64,000 bases of DNA from Legionella sainthelensi (GCF_900637685.1 NZ_LR134388.1:238501-302500), one strand, 5' to 3'; shown: positions 1 to 9,391, counted from the stretch's first letter. The notes: generated by a model not told the origin, from the letters alone. Made by a program: numbers and translations.

Positions 1-169
1 AATGGTGTTTTTTTCTTTTGATGCCTGATATTGCTATTGTAAAAACAAAAAACGATCACCTTGATTTACAATCGTCCCAGTAATATTTAAAATGCCCGGA
101 TCGGGCTCTAAATTAACATCATGTCAACATAATAATCTAATCAAACTATCTTAACGAGAAAACTATCCC

Positions 170-2476
170 ATGCAATCACGATTTAAAACGCCAAAAGACT
201 CTGTGACACAACTTAAACAACAGATGTTGCACTGTTTACGTCATAATATGATGCAAGACTCATTGTGCGAACTACAAGATTCACAAAGCTTTGAATTCGA
301 TTATTCACTTTCAAGTAACACGTTACCGAATCAACATGTGCCATCGTTTTCAATTCTATTAACAAAATGGGATGAGTTGTTACTTGATAAGAAAATAAAT
401 GAGCAAATTCATGACGAACCAAAGATGGCGCATCATGTTCGTTCAGTGAATCGTACAGCAATTTCTTTATTAGCAGGTACGATGACTAGAATGGCAAATG
501 ACGCCTATTCAAAGTTTGCTAAAACGGTTAATGAACGCTTAAACCAAGGTGAGTCCATTCAAGCGATTACCAAAGAATTAGTCCAGTTATCCAGTTATCA
601 AAGTGAGTATATTCGAAATGAGCTGTTAAAACGGCTGGATACTGCTTCTTGTCGATTATTATTTGAGCGCTTCGTGTTACTTGCAAAACAGCTGACGGAA
701 ATGGGGAATTATTTTAGTGCACAAGCAGTGTATCAAGCCTTTGTTTATTCAGACATACAAAAAATATTTGATAAGAAAGAATGGAGTGGGCTTTCTCCAC
801 AGATAAAAATCATATTGCACTACTTAGAATCATTGTACGGCCCAGGTGAATCAAGCAGAAACAACCTTGCTTTGTTATTAGAAGAGCCGAGTTCCTTTAA
901 ATTACCTGTAATTAATCGTATTACCACCAAGTTTGAACTGACAATTGCAGGGAGAGATGAAAATTTAAAATTAAAAAAAATTCGTCTCGAAGAGCAGTTG
1001 CATACGGCGCAAACTTCGTTGCCGCAAAATGAAAAACAAAACTCAATTTATGATAGAATCGAAGACAGTATCACTCAAGGTTTGCACGTTGGTATTGCCC
1101 AAGAAATTGATGAAATTAATCTACAACGTACCCAACTTAATTTGTCTCGAGTTCAATTTATAAATGAAGAGCTCAGATGCCATTTATCACTTTTTAATAA
1201 TCAAGATTTAGAGTTTTCTAAAGCTTTAAAACATGAAATCGTGAATGAAAATGCAAAATTTTATTTGTTTAATCAAAAATTATTGAGTGATCTAAATCAA
1301 ATCTTAAAAAACTGTGAGAATAAACTACAGTTTATTTTAACCGACAAAAAAGGCAATGCTGAAGCGCAATGCAAAAAGTTACTATGGGATAGTTATCAGC
1401 AGATGAAACTCATTGTTGCAGAGGGACATTTTTCTGCACTCCAGGGCGTGAAAGCAATTCGTAGGTTTTGCAAGGAGTTTAAGTATGCCTTGACAGAGCA
1501 AGAAAATACCTACTCATATCAAGATGGCTGTCAATCTCTTCTTGAAGAGCTAAGCGACTTAACAAATCAGATTAGTAAAGAACAAAAACTATATGAACGA
1601 AATTTAATGCGTCGCTCCAAAAATCAACTTTCTCACACTAACTTTTTTGATCGAATGGTTTTAGTGGATCATATACAAAATCACCTTTATATCTTGCCTA
1701 ATAAATATTTGGAAATTCTCTTGGAATTGCAAGCCAAGGCTTTATTTGAACTAAAAGGATTAGATAATAAAAAGCTTAATGAACAAAAAAATACCACTTT
1801 TTTTGGACAAAAATTTTTAAATAATTTGGAGAGTCGTAGTAAAGTAGTTAAAAATTTACTAGTTAGCGTTGAGCAAGTAATTCAAATCTTACTACAGGTA
1901 ATGGAGCATGATGACATTAATAGATATTGTCATGCTGAAATGAATCGTTTGATGGTACAATTTTGCTTTTGTGAGCAATCCTCAAGATTGCCAAAGAAAG
2001 AATTATCTCAATTACGTTCTTTATTGCAGGGCATGAGAACTTATGTTGACCAACAGACCCAAAATGAAGAATACAGGCATGCCACAAAGCATCTGGGTAT
2101 GGTCTTTGATGACATGCTATCCCATGCTCATGATTTACAGATTAAAGATCCAAAAGGATTAGCATTTACCCAAATGCGGGCCGTTTTGTTGGCTTTGACT
2201 TCACCTGCTTGTGAAACGGTACAAACCAAAATTGACTATCTAGAGAACTTGTGGTCTTTTCCTGTATCTGTTCCCAATAAGATTGAGAAAGCAGTAAATA
2301 ATACCTTGTATCAGTTATTTGATAAGTCTTCTCTTCTGGTGGAAACAAAAAAATCTAAGTTTTCATCGTTGCTTCTAGATTATTATAATACATTGAAAAA
2401 TTTACAAAAAATGGAGCTTGACCCACATCAATTGCAAGAAATGTCTTCATATAAAAGCGTTGTTTTCAGATCCTAA
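170..2476 (+). CDS. RasGEF-like protein, putative Dot/Icm effector
   Basis: A 768-residue cytosolic-type protein without signal peptide or membrane segments. Residues about 160-270 resemble the catalytic part of Ras guanine-nucleotide exchange factors: an F-x-x-LAKQLTEMGNYFSAQAV helix like the family's 'A..C...NNFNS..AI' helix, then a basic/aromatic stretch, then SSFKLPVINRITTKFELTIAG, which aligns by eye with the 'P.iP.lg..l.dL.fi..g' segment. The rest is Lys/Glu-rich helix, probably coiled coil. RasGEF domains are eukaryotic in origin, and Legionella effectors such as LegG2 carry them, so I infer a translocated effector acting on a host small GTPase. The start is the ATG at 170 with a weak ACGAG upstream. 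Its C-terminus may be misread: removing one A from the run near 2447-2450 would replace the last few residues with a charged tail ending at the TGA near 2504. Domain call is by eye only. Confidence 0.55.
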   Translation: MQSRFKTPKDSVTQLKQQMLHCLRHNMMQDSLCELQDSQSFEFDYSLSSNTLPNQHVPSFSILLTKWDELLLDKKINEQIHDEPKMAHHVRSVNRTAISLLAGTMTRMANDAYSKFAKTVNERLNQGESIQAITKELVQLSSYQSEYIRNELLKRLDTASCRLLFERFVLLAKQLTEMGNYFSAQAVYQAFVYSDIQKIFDKKEWSGLSPQIKIILHYLESLYGPGESSRNNLALLLEEPSSFKLPVINRITTKFELTIAGRDENLKLKKIRLEEQLHTAQTSLPQNEKQNSIYDRIEDSITQGLHVGIAQEIDEINLQRTQLNLSRVQFINEELRCHLSLFNNQDLEFSKALKHEIVNENAKFYLFNQKLLSDLNQILKNCENKLQFILTDKKGNAEAQCKKLLWDSYQQMKLIVAEGHFSALQGVKAIRRFCKEFKYALTEQENTYSYQDGCQSLLEELSDLTNQISKEQKLYERNLMRRSKNQLSHTNFFDRMVLVDHIQNHLYILPNKYLEILLELQAKALFELKGLDNKKLNEQKNTTFFGQKFLNNLESRSKVVKNLLVSVEQVIQILLQVMEHDDINRYCHAEMNRLMVQFCFCEQSSRLPKKELSQLRSLLQGMRTYVDQQTQNEEYRHATKHLGMVFDDMLSHAHDLQIKDPKGLAFTQMRAVLLALTSPACETVQTKIDYLENLWSFPVSVPNKIEKAVNNTLYQLFDKSSLLVETKKSKFSSLLLDYYNTLKNLQKMELDPHQLQEMSSYKSVVFRS

Positions 2477-2623
2477 TAAAGAAATGAAAACGCGTCGAGC
2501 ATTGTGAAATCTGCAGGCTATGTAGATGACACAATGCTTATCTAGAAATAGATTTCTGTTTTCGCGAACAAGATGAACCTCTTAAGTCAATGGTAGTGAA
2601 AGTTTGGACGCACTCTTAATTAA

Positions 2624-2930
2624 TTACTTGATCCTATAAACAGGCCTTTGCATTTCTTGTAAGGTATCGATTTGTGTCTGCTTTTTTGTGTTTTGGGTAA
2701 AAAATGACATTTTTTCTTTGCCACTTTCAAGTGTATTACGCAGTAGATTTACAATCGCTACATGACCATTTTGCTCCGCAATAGAAAGAGGTGTTGCGCC
2801 ACTATTTGAGGGTTTATTTCTTCTTTATTATTCGCAAGTGCTTGAAGCAGCACCTTGACAATGCAAGGTGGCCTTGATGAGCAGCGATATACAGCAGTGT
2901 CCATCCCCGAGCGATGGGCTGGTTATGGAT
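2624..2930 (-). pseudogene. Ankyrin-repeat gene fragment, frameshifted
   Basis: Reading the minus strand gives two ankyrin repeats in three frames: GWTLLYIAAHQGHLA, then IVKVLLQALANNKEE, then TPLSIAEQNGHVAIVNLL and a Lys/Gln-rich tail ending at a TAA (2624-2626). Adding one A at each of two points (inside GCATTG and inside GAAATAAA) joins all three into one continuous ankyrin reading frame. No start codon can be assigned, and a TAG lies upstream at 2931-2933. Ankyrin proteins are common Legionella effectors. Either this is a decaying effector gene or it is another victim of the homopolymer losses seen in prkA, pepN, nuoH and infB. It fills most of the otherwise gene-free stretch 2477-3072. 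Confidence 0.65.
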
Positions 2931-3021
2931 CTATGGAGCCTGAGTACAAGCGCAGAGAAAACCCTCTACCCAGATTTATGGAGATGTTACATCCTAATCT
3001 CCATCAGTTTGCGTAGGAGTC

Positions 3022-3050
3022 TCATCTCTGCTTGATGCAAGCAGAGATGA
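3022..3050 (-). terminator. Perfect hairpin just downstream of mavN
   Basis: A 13-bp perfect inverted repeat around a 3-nt loop (TCATCTCTGCTTG, ATG, then its complement) begins 23 bp past the mavN stop codon. No T-run follows on the minus strand, so it is not a classical intrinsic terminator. It could protect the transcript 3' end or assist termination. Confidence 0.4.
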
Positions 3051-3072
3051 TAGAGCGGGGATAGTAAAAAAT

Positions 3073-5040
3073 TTATACCATGGCGTTAACGCGCTCAGGT
3101 AATCGTTCAACAAATTCCTGTGTTGCTGTTTTTTCATCTTTAGAGAGTGCAAATAGTCGATGTTGGTTATATACAGGATTATTTTTCGCATCAGTCAGGA
3201 TGTTTTCGAGTGAATTCCGCTTAGATGCTGTTGCACGAACCATTTCTTTCAACTCATGAAGCGCGTTGTTTTTATCTTTGGCTAATTTAGTACCAATTTT
3301 GATTTGGTTTAAGTGCTTTCGTGAGTATTTTTCAATCAAGAAGGTAGTATGTTCTACTTTCCATTCTTGTGAAGGATGTTTGGCGTCTGTAGGAACTTCT
3401 ACCGTTACATCTTTTTCTATTCCGCGTTGTTTATCCCATGCTCGCGCAAAAGTAAGTACTTCTTTTTTAGTAGAGCCTGAGTTGAATTGACTGGCCAAAT
3501 AATCCCAGCCTGCGGCTAAGGCGTATAAAGGCGATGCTATAATTTTTAGAAGACGAGTTGGGATATCTGTATTAGGCTCATTGTCTGCTTCTCCTGCTAA
3601 ACGCTCTTCCAATAACGATGCGGTTTTTTTAGAGCCCTGAGAAGACTTCTCTTCATGGCCAGCAAAATAGTGTGCATCTTCAAAACCCTCACTAATAATT
3701 CCTACTAGCGCGGATACAATTTGCGGTACGCCAGGCATGCGATCTGATGTTACGGCAATGCTGACTAGATGACCTAAAAAGAGCAGAATTCGTAGTGGGG
3801 TAAGGGTTAGTTTTAAAAGGAGGCGAAATGGATTTAAAATCTGAAACCAATTTTCTGTATCCCGGACATGAGACAGGTTTTCAATGACTGATTCATAAAC
3901 ACTACGAAATATATTTTTATTCGAACGAGTCGCCTCATCCACCATTTCTAGAGATTCAGCGGTATTTTGGATGTTAAAGAATATAGCGGACAATCCCGTA
4001 ATAATCGGATTAATCACGCCCATAATAAAGCTAGGCATCTTTTTCATCCATTCAAATAATGGACGTGCATTTGTTGCAATAGTCCACCAAGTCCCTGCAG
4101 TACAAATCGTAAGTGCAACTGCTAAACCAGCCAAAAATAAGGCCATAGATGCCATAAACACATTACGAACTGTTAAGCCTTGGCTCAAATCATCACGAAG
4201 TTTTTGATACCATTTATTCAAGGTATCGTTGTTAATCAGATCGGTGATGGTGTTATAGGTCAACATGCCATATGCAGCTCCGGCAATGACCGACATGGGA
4301 ATGATTATAAATGGCCATAACGCAAAAGGAATAGCGGCAAAAAAAGGAATCACGCTAAATGCTTCAACGATGAGGTAGGTACTGCCTAAACCCATAAAGG
4401 AGGCAGCAAGAGCACTAAAGCCTTTGACATAGTTAAACGTAGATTGGCGCTTTTCCAAGCGAGCTTGCCATTCGCTTTGCCCCTGTTCTGCAAGCCATTC
4501 TCTTAGCTCAAGTACATATCCAGAAGGCTTTTCTTTATCTGGGGCATTTCTAGGGGCGAAAAGTTGTAGCGCAAACCATTTTTCCATGTCTGCAAGAGTT
4601 TTTTCGATTTGTTTTTTTTGCTTTTGGCTTTCCTTATCTAGTTGTTTCTGATGAAACAGATTAAGCAGTTGCAGCTGTTTTTCATAATCCTTGAAAAACT
4701 TAGGGCAATGCGGATCATCGGTATTCTCGGGGAAATTTTTTAATAGATACTCCTTAGCCAGATGATTTTCTAAGTAATTACTTTTAAATAATTTTTTAAA
4801 GGCACCTTTAATATTTTGTAAATAAATTTCCCCTTCATAAGCGACCGAAAGGCCAAAAGTGGCAAATGCTAATGACAAGGCGGGAATCAATGCATACATG
4901 CCACCAAAACTTAAAAAGCCAAGGATTAAACTAGCGCCTGTTGTCAGAAGCGTTAGAAGCAGATAATAGGGAATTTTTTTTATAGGAAAATTTTTTTTAT
5001 TGATTGCCATATATTTGCTCATTGAGTAGATTAGGGTCAT
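3073..5040 (-). CDS. mavN: MavN/IroT-like iron-acquisition membrane effector
   Basis: A 655-residue multi-pass membrane protein with hydrophobic segments at roughly residues 23-60, 205-265, 290-320, 335-360 and 405-430, a long Lys/Gln-rich loop (about 75-200) and a charged C-terminal region of about 200 residues. Size, topology, a Fur box directly upstream, and the divergent neighbour lapA all match L. pneumophila mavN/iroT (lpg2815 beside lapA lpg2814). That protein is an iron-regulated Dot/Icm effector inserted in the Legionella-containing vacuole, where it moves Fe(II) to the bacterium. I chose the ATG at 5040 because AGGA lies about 7 bp upstream; a GTG three bases earlier and internal ATGs are possible. 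The identity is from recognition and context, not alignment. Strong iron repression is inferred from the Fur box. Confidence 0.8.
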   Translation of the reverse strand: MTLIYSMSKYMAINKKNFPIKKIPYYLLLTLLTTGASLILGFLSFGGMYALIPALSLAFATFGLSVAYEGEIYLQNIKGAFKKLFKSNYLENHLAKEYLLKNFPENTDDPHCPKFFKDYEKQLQLLNLFHQKQLDKESQKQKKQIEKTLADMEKWFALQLFAPRNAPDKEKPSGYVLELREWLAEQGQSEWQARLEKRQSTFNYVKGFSALAASFMGLGSTYLIVEAFSVIPFFAAIPFALWPFIIIPMSVIAGAAYGMLTYNTITDLINNDTLNKWYQKLRDDLSQGLTVRNVFMASMALFLAGLAVALTICTAGTWWTIATNARPLFEWMKKMPSFIMGVINPIITGLSAIFFNIQNTAESLEMVDEATRSNKNIFRSVYESVIENLSHVRDTENWFQILNPFRLLLKLTLTPLRILLFLGHLVSIAVTSDRMPGVPQIVSALVGIISEGFEDAHYFAGHEEKSSQGSKKTASLLEERLAGEADNEPNTDIPTRLLKIIASPLYALAAGWDYLASQFNSGSTKKEVLTFARAWDKQRGIEKDVTVEVPTDAKHPSQEWKVEHTTFLIEKYSRKHLNQIKIGTKLAKDKNNALHELKEMVRATASKRNSLENILTDAKNNPVYNQHRLFALSKDEKTATQEFVERLPERVNAMV

Positions 5041-5054
5041 CACTTTATCCTAAA

Positions 5055-5069
5055 TGAAAATGATTATCA
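5055..5069 (-). promoter_or_regulatory. Fur box upstream of mavN
   Basis: Read on the minus strand the site is TGATAATCATTTTCA, differing from the 15-bp Fur consensus TGATAATNATTATCA at one specified position. It lies 15-29 bp before the mavN start codon, where bound Fur would block transcription. It is about 150 bp from lapA, so an effect on lapA is less likely. Confidence 0.8.
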
Positions 5070-5216
5070 ATAGCATATAGAACAAAAAAAGAACATGTGC
5101 TCATTGTTTGTTGTAACGCCACTTTAATTAAGCAGTAGATCCCATTGTAGAATTTAGGTAAAGTAAATGGCCACGAGTTAATCTCGTTTAAAAATTAATT
5201 TAATCTAGGAGTTTAA

Positions 5217-6410
5217 ATGCGTTTGAATCAATGGATGACCTATATCGCAGCGGGTTCGATGTTTGCGAGTGCGAATGTTTTAGCAGCGAATGCTATTCAT
5301 GAGCAAGTGCAAGTACCTCAATGTCTTGCAGCAAAAATTGCTACACCCTATGAGGTTTTGGCAGAAAATAAGGATTTTAAAATCATTGATATTTCCACGA
5401 CTGATTTGGATGCTTTAAGTCATTTGGCGGATCAAGTCAATTGTGGACGATTTGTCAATGTGACTCATAAAATTCAAGGTGCGCAAACTGCAGTAAAAAA
5501 ACAATCCGCACAAGGTCTGTTACAACAAAAGACAATTAAGACAAAACATCTAAGTGATATTGCTTATGAAATTAAACATCAAAAAGAAGTTAATCACGAA
5601 TTAGAAAAGATAGTCCCTGATAATATTTGGCATACCCTATCCCAATTAACCGCAATGCATAATCGTTCTGCAACTAAAGAAACCGGGGTATTCGCCGCTC
5701 ACTGGTTAGAAGACAAGTTTAACAGAATGGTTATTGAAAGTGGTCGTACTGATACTGAAACTTTCTTTGTAGAAACAGGCCGATACAAACAACCCTCCTT
5801 GGTGACGGTTATTGGTAAAGACATTAAAGCACCTGCGGTAGTGATTGGGGCACATATGGACACGCTTGATGGACGTATGCCAGGGGCTGGTGATGATGGT
5901 AGCGGCTCCTCATCGAATATGGAAATGGCACGCGTATTATTAAATTCTAAACTAGAGTTTAAGCGCCCCATTTATATCATTTGGTACGCTGCAGAAGAAC
6001 GCGGTTTAGTAGGCTCTCAGTATGTGGTTAAGCATTTTAGATCAAAATCTATCCCGGTAAAAGCAGCAATCCAATTTGATATGACTGGTTATCGCGTAGA
6101 TCCTAAAGATCCTACTATGTGGGTATTTACTGATTATACAGATGAGAAATTAAGTAACTTTGTTGCTCAATTAATTAAGACTTATGTACATGTTCCGGTT
6201 GATTATTCAGAGTGTGGCTATGGTTGTAGTGATCATGCTTCATGGGATGATATAGGGGTTCCAGCAGCATTCCCTTGTGAATCTAATTTTGAAGATCATA
6301 ATCCTTACATTCATTCTTCTGCTGACACCATGGAAAAATTAAGCCTAGAACACATGACTAATTTTTCTAAATTGGCTTTAGCTTTTGCTATTGAAATGGC
6401 CTCAGAGTAA
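5217..6410 (+). CDS. lapA: Secreted M28 zinc aminopeptidase LapA
   Basis: A 397-residue exported metallopeptidase. It begins with a signal peptide (about residues 1-24, cut near VLAANA), then a propeptide-like region, then the M28 fold from about residue 160. Two-zinc ligands are visible: GAHMD, GAGDDGSG, the catalytic AAEERG, IQFDMTGY and a late His in YIHSSADT; CESNF and ECGYGC supply a likely disulfide. In L. pneumophila LapA is a type II-secreted leucine/phenylalanine/tyrosine aminopeptidase that helps supply amino acids. AGGAG sits 8 bp before the ATG. It is divergent from mavN across a 176-bp gap holding both promoters, and ends at a clear intrinsic terminator. Confidence 0.88.
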   Translation: MRLNQWMTYIAAGSMFASANVLAANAIHEQVQVPQCLAAKIATPYEVLAENKDFKIIDISTTDLDALSHLADQVNCGRFVNVTHKIQGAQTAVKKQSAQGLLQQKTIKTKHLSDIAYEIKHQKEVNHELEKIVPDNIWHTLSQLTAMHNRSATKETGVFAAHWLEDKFNRMVIESGRTDTETFFVETGRYKQPSLVTVIGKDIKAPAVVIGAHMDTLDGRMPGAGDDGSGSSSNMEMARVLLNSKLEFKRPIYIIWYAAEERGLVGSQYVVKHFRSKSIPVKAAIQFDMTGYRVDPKDPTMWVFTDYTDEKLSNFVAQLIKTYVHVPVDYSECGYGCSDHASWDDIGVPAAFPCESNFEDHNPYIHSSADTMEKLSLEHMTNFSKLALAFAIEMASE

Positions 6411-6415
6411 TTGTC

Positions 6416-6446
6416 AATGCCCCTTAAGTGGGGCATTTTTATTTTC
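6416..6446 (+). terminator. Intrinsic terminator of lapA
   Basis: AATGCCCC, a TTAAGT loop, GGGGCATT, then a T-rich tract. The stem starts 6 bp after the lapA stop and the hairpin also lies beyond the end of the converging spoVR gene. Confidence 0.9.
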
Positions 6447-6490
6447 TGCCGTTTTAAGATTTAAGAATTGTTCCACGCGATGCTAAAGCA

Positions 6491-8002
6491 TTAAGTATTC
6501 GGTAGCGGTTTAGGGGGGCAATGGTATTCTTGAGTAATTTCATTTTCAGAATTTGCTGCTTGCAACACTATGGGGAATTTCCACAAGGAATAAAGATGTT
6601 TGAGCACATCTGTGGTTGTATTACCCAAGGGAACTCGATTGTGTTGTGCATATCTTAAAGTCATGGAACGGTCACCTTGTAAATCAATGGAATAAACTTG
6701 GATGTCTGGTTCAAAATATCCTAAATTATATTGTCTTGATAAGGCTTCTCTTATTTTCTGATATCCTGATTCATTGTGTATGGCATTGACGTAAAGATCT
6801 GGACTGCGATCGTCATCAACAATATGGAATAATTTTAAGTCGCGAATCAATTTAGGTGATAAATATTGGGCAATAAAACTTTCATCTTTATAATTACGCA
6901 TGGCTGTATCTAAACTAGTTAACCAGTTCGTATTTGCTAAATAAGGAAACCAGCGTTTATCTTCTTCAGTAGGACTTTCACAGATTCGTTTGATGTCTTG
7001 CATCATATGGTATCCCAATGTATAGGGATTAATGCCGCTGTAATAGGGGCTATTGTAAGGGGGTTGCATGATGACATTAGTATGGCTTTGTAATATTTCC
7101 AACATAAATTCGTCAGTAACCAAGCCTTCATCATACAATGCATGTAAAATCGTATAATGCCAAAAACAGGCCCATCCTTCATTCATGACTTTAGTTTGGC
7201 CTTGGGGATAAAAATATTGCGCCATTTTGCGGACTATACGTACAATTTCTCGTTGCCAGGGCTCTAATAGGGGGGCATTTTTCTCGATAAAATATAAAAT
7301 ATTTTCTTGAGGCTCCTCTGGGAAACTCTTTTTCTGAGACTGACTTACCACTTGCTTGTTGTGTGGGATTGTTCGCCATAATTCATTTACTTGAGATTGC
7401 ATGTATATTTCGCGGTTTTGTTGCCTAATCTTTTCTTCTTGCATGGATAATGGGGCAGGGTGTTTATAACGATCCACTCCATAATTCATCAGGGCATGGC
7501 ATGCATCAAGTATTGCTTCAACCTCATTAATACCGTAGTGCTCTTCACAATCGCTGATGTATTTTTTGGCAAATACTAAATAATCAATGATAGCATCGGC
7601 TGAGGTCCACATCTTAAATAAATAATTATTTTTAAAAAATGAATTATGGCCATAGCATGCATGAGCAATAACTAAGGCTTGCATAGGCATAGAATTTTCT
7701 TCCATAAGATAGGAAATGCAGGGATTAGAGTTAATCACTAATTCATAAGCTAAACCCATCTGTCCACGTTTATAGCTTTTTTCAACACTTACAAAATGTT
7801 TGCCAAATGACCAGTGATGATAGCCTATAGGCATACCTACGGATGCGTAGGCATCCATCATTTGCTCAGCAGAAATGACCTCTATTTGGTTAGGATAAGT
7901 ATCAAGCTTAAAGTCTTTGGCAATACGTGCGATTTCACGATCATAATCCTGGATTAATTCAAAGGTCCATTCTGCGCCTGTAGATAATGGTTTCTTTCTC
8001 AT
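6491..8002 (-). CDS. SpoVR/YcgB family protein
   Basis: A 503-residue soluble protein of the SpoVR family, recognised from the N-terminal EWTFELIQDYDREIARIA, the HWSFGKHF block, and the central GWACFWHYTILHAL and NPYTLGYHMM blocks. The biochemical role is unknown. In Bacillus it affects spore cortex, and in non-sporing proteobacteria the gene travels with yeaH and yeaG and responds to starvation and stationary phase. Its start overlaps the end of the yeaH-like gene by 4 bp (ATGA), so the two are translationally coupled as the last cistron of a prkA-yeaH-spoVR operon. Length is normal for the family. Confidence 0.92.
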   Translation of the reverse strand: MRKKPLSTGAEWTFELIQDYDREIARIAKDFKLDTYPNQIEVISAEQMMDAYASVGMPIGYHHWSFGKHFVSVEKSYKRGQMGLAYELVINSNPCISYLMEENSMPMQALVIAHACYGHNSFFKNNYLFKMWTSADAIIDYLVFAKKYISDCEEHYGINEVEAILDACHALMNYGVDRYKHPAPLSMQEEKIRQQNREIYMQSQVNELWRTIPHNKQVVSQSQKKSFPEEPQENILYFIEKNAPLLEPWQREIVRIVRKMAQYFYPQGQTKVMNEGWACFWHYTILHALYDEGLVTDEFMLEILQSHTNVIMQPPYNSPYYSGINPYTLGYHMMQDIKRICESPTEEDKRWFPYLANTNWLTSLDTAMRNYKDESFIAQYLSPKLIRDLKLFHIVDDDRSPDLYVNAIHNESGYQKIREALSRQYNLGYFEPDIQVYSIDLQGDRSMTLRYAQHNRVPLGNTTTDVLKHLYSLWKFPIVLQAANSENEITQEYHCPPKPLPNT

Positions 8003-9267
8003 ACAGTTTTCCTTTTAAATAGCTCATGAAACACAGGATATATATCTGCTACCGTATCAATATTTTCCATGGCAAAATTGGGATAGCTCTCTTTAACCAG
8101 CTGATAAACCTCCCATAAACTTTGATGATGGCGTGGCATGATTTCAATGTAAGCAAAATATTGCAATAAAGGCATAATCTTATCTTGAAGTAACTCTTGG
8201 CAATAAGGTGAGTCAGCATTCCAATTATCACCATCTGATGCTTGAGCGACGTAAATATTCCAAGATTCAGGTGGATAGCGTGCTTCAATAATTGTACTTA
8301 ACAGTTCCAATGCACTGGAGACTACAGTCCCTCCTGTTTCTCGAGAATAAAAGAACTCTTCTTCATTGACCTCTTTGGCTGAGGTGTGGTGTCGGATAAA
8401 CACTAATTCAATTTTTTCATAATTCTTAGTGAGAAACATATAAAGCAAGATAAAAAAACGTTTTGCAATGTCTTTTTTAGCCTCATCCATTGATCCAGAT
8501 ACATCCATAACACAGAACATAACCGCTTGCGTAGAAGGAGAAGGTATGCGGATACGATAATTATAGCGAAGATCAATAGTGTCTATGAACGGGACGGTTT
8601 GGATTTTCTTTTTCAAAAATTCAATTCTTTTTTCTAATTTTTTTATTTCATCTGTATCTAGAACAGGTTGTGCTTGCAGCTTCTCCAATTCTTCGACAGC
8701 ACTTTTTAATTGTCTTTTATAGGGTGATGCTAAGGCTACTCTTCGTCCTGTTGCTTGTTTCATGGAACGAAGAACATTAATATTGTTAGGGATGCCACTG
8801 GTTGTTACTCCAGCACGTACGGTTTTGAATGTACTAATTTGTGCGAGTTCTTTTTTAACCAAATCAGGTAACTCAAGATCTTCAAAATACAAATCAAGAA
8901 ACTCTTCTCGTGATAATTCAAAAACAAAATTATCTTCGCCTTCGCCACTATCACTCGCACTAGAACTATCGCCACCTCCACCAGAGCTACCGCTAGGTCT
9001 TTTTATTCTATCGCCCGCTATAAAGTTGTCATTACCGGGCAATACGCGCTCTATGTGTCCACCCTGGCCTCGGCGAAACATGGGCTCAGAAATGTCTTTT
9101 GCTGGAATCGTAATTTGTTCACCTTGGTCAATTTCAGTAATACTACGTTTTCCAACAGCATCGGAGACAGCACGTTTGATCTGATTTTTATAACGACGAA
9201 GGAAACGTTGACGATTCACCGTGCTTTTTTTCCCTGCGTTTTGTCGTCTATCAATCAATTGCGACAT
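7999..9267 (-). CDS. YeaH/YhbH family (DUF444) VWA-like protein
   Basis: A 422-residue DUF444 protein. The C-terminal half has a von Willebrand A-type fold with the metal-site motif DVSGSMDEAKK and a following TGGTVVSSAL; the N-terminal half is basic, with a Gly/Ser-rich linker at about residues 90-110 (SGGGGDSSSASDSGEGED). Family members are encoded beside the PrkA kinase and are thought to work with it in stress and nutrient-starvation signalling; the E. coli homologue is a PrkA partner by gene linkage. Here it is the middle gene of the trio, 124 bp after prkA and overlapping spoVR by 4 bp. Confidence 0.92.
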   Translation of the reverse strand: MSQLIDRRQNAGKKSTVNRQRFLRRYKNQIKRAVSDAVGKRSITEIDQGEQITIPAKDISEPMFRRGQGGHIERVLPGNDNFIAGDRIKRPSGSSGGGGDSSSASDSGEGEDNFVFELSREEFLDLYFEDLELPDLVKKELAQISTFKTVRAGVTTSGIPNNINVLRSMKQATGRRVALASPYKRQLKSAVEELEKLQAQPVLDTDEIKKLEKRIEFLKKKIQTVPFIDTIDLRYNYRIRIPSPSTQAVMFCVMDVSGSMDEAKKDIAKRFFILLYMFLTKNYEKIELVFIRHHTSAKEVNEEEFFYSRETGGTVVSSALELLSTIIEARYPPESWNIYVAQASDGDNWNADSPYCQELLQDKIMPLLQYFAYIEIMPRHHQSLWEVYQLVKESYPNFAMENIDTVADIYPVFHELFKRKTV

Positions 9268-9391
9268 AATTTATCCCCATACAAAATCATTTTTGGTGAA
9301 TATTTGTAGCTTTAGTGAAGCACAATTATAGCCTCGGAAGCCAAACAGTTTTGAGTCCATCCTGGCTCCCTTCGCAGATGAGAGGTTTTAA

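Noticed and set aside
2994..3191. Minus-strand ORF of 65 codons overlapping the mavN end
   Set aside because: Wholly a shadow of the mavN reading frame and the hairpin.
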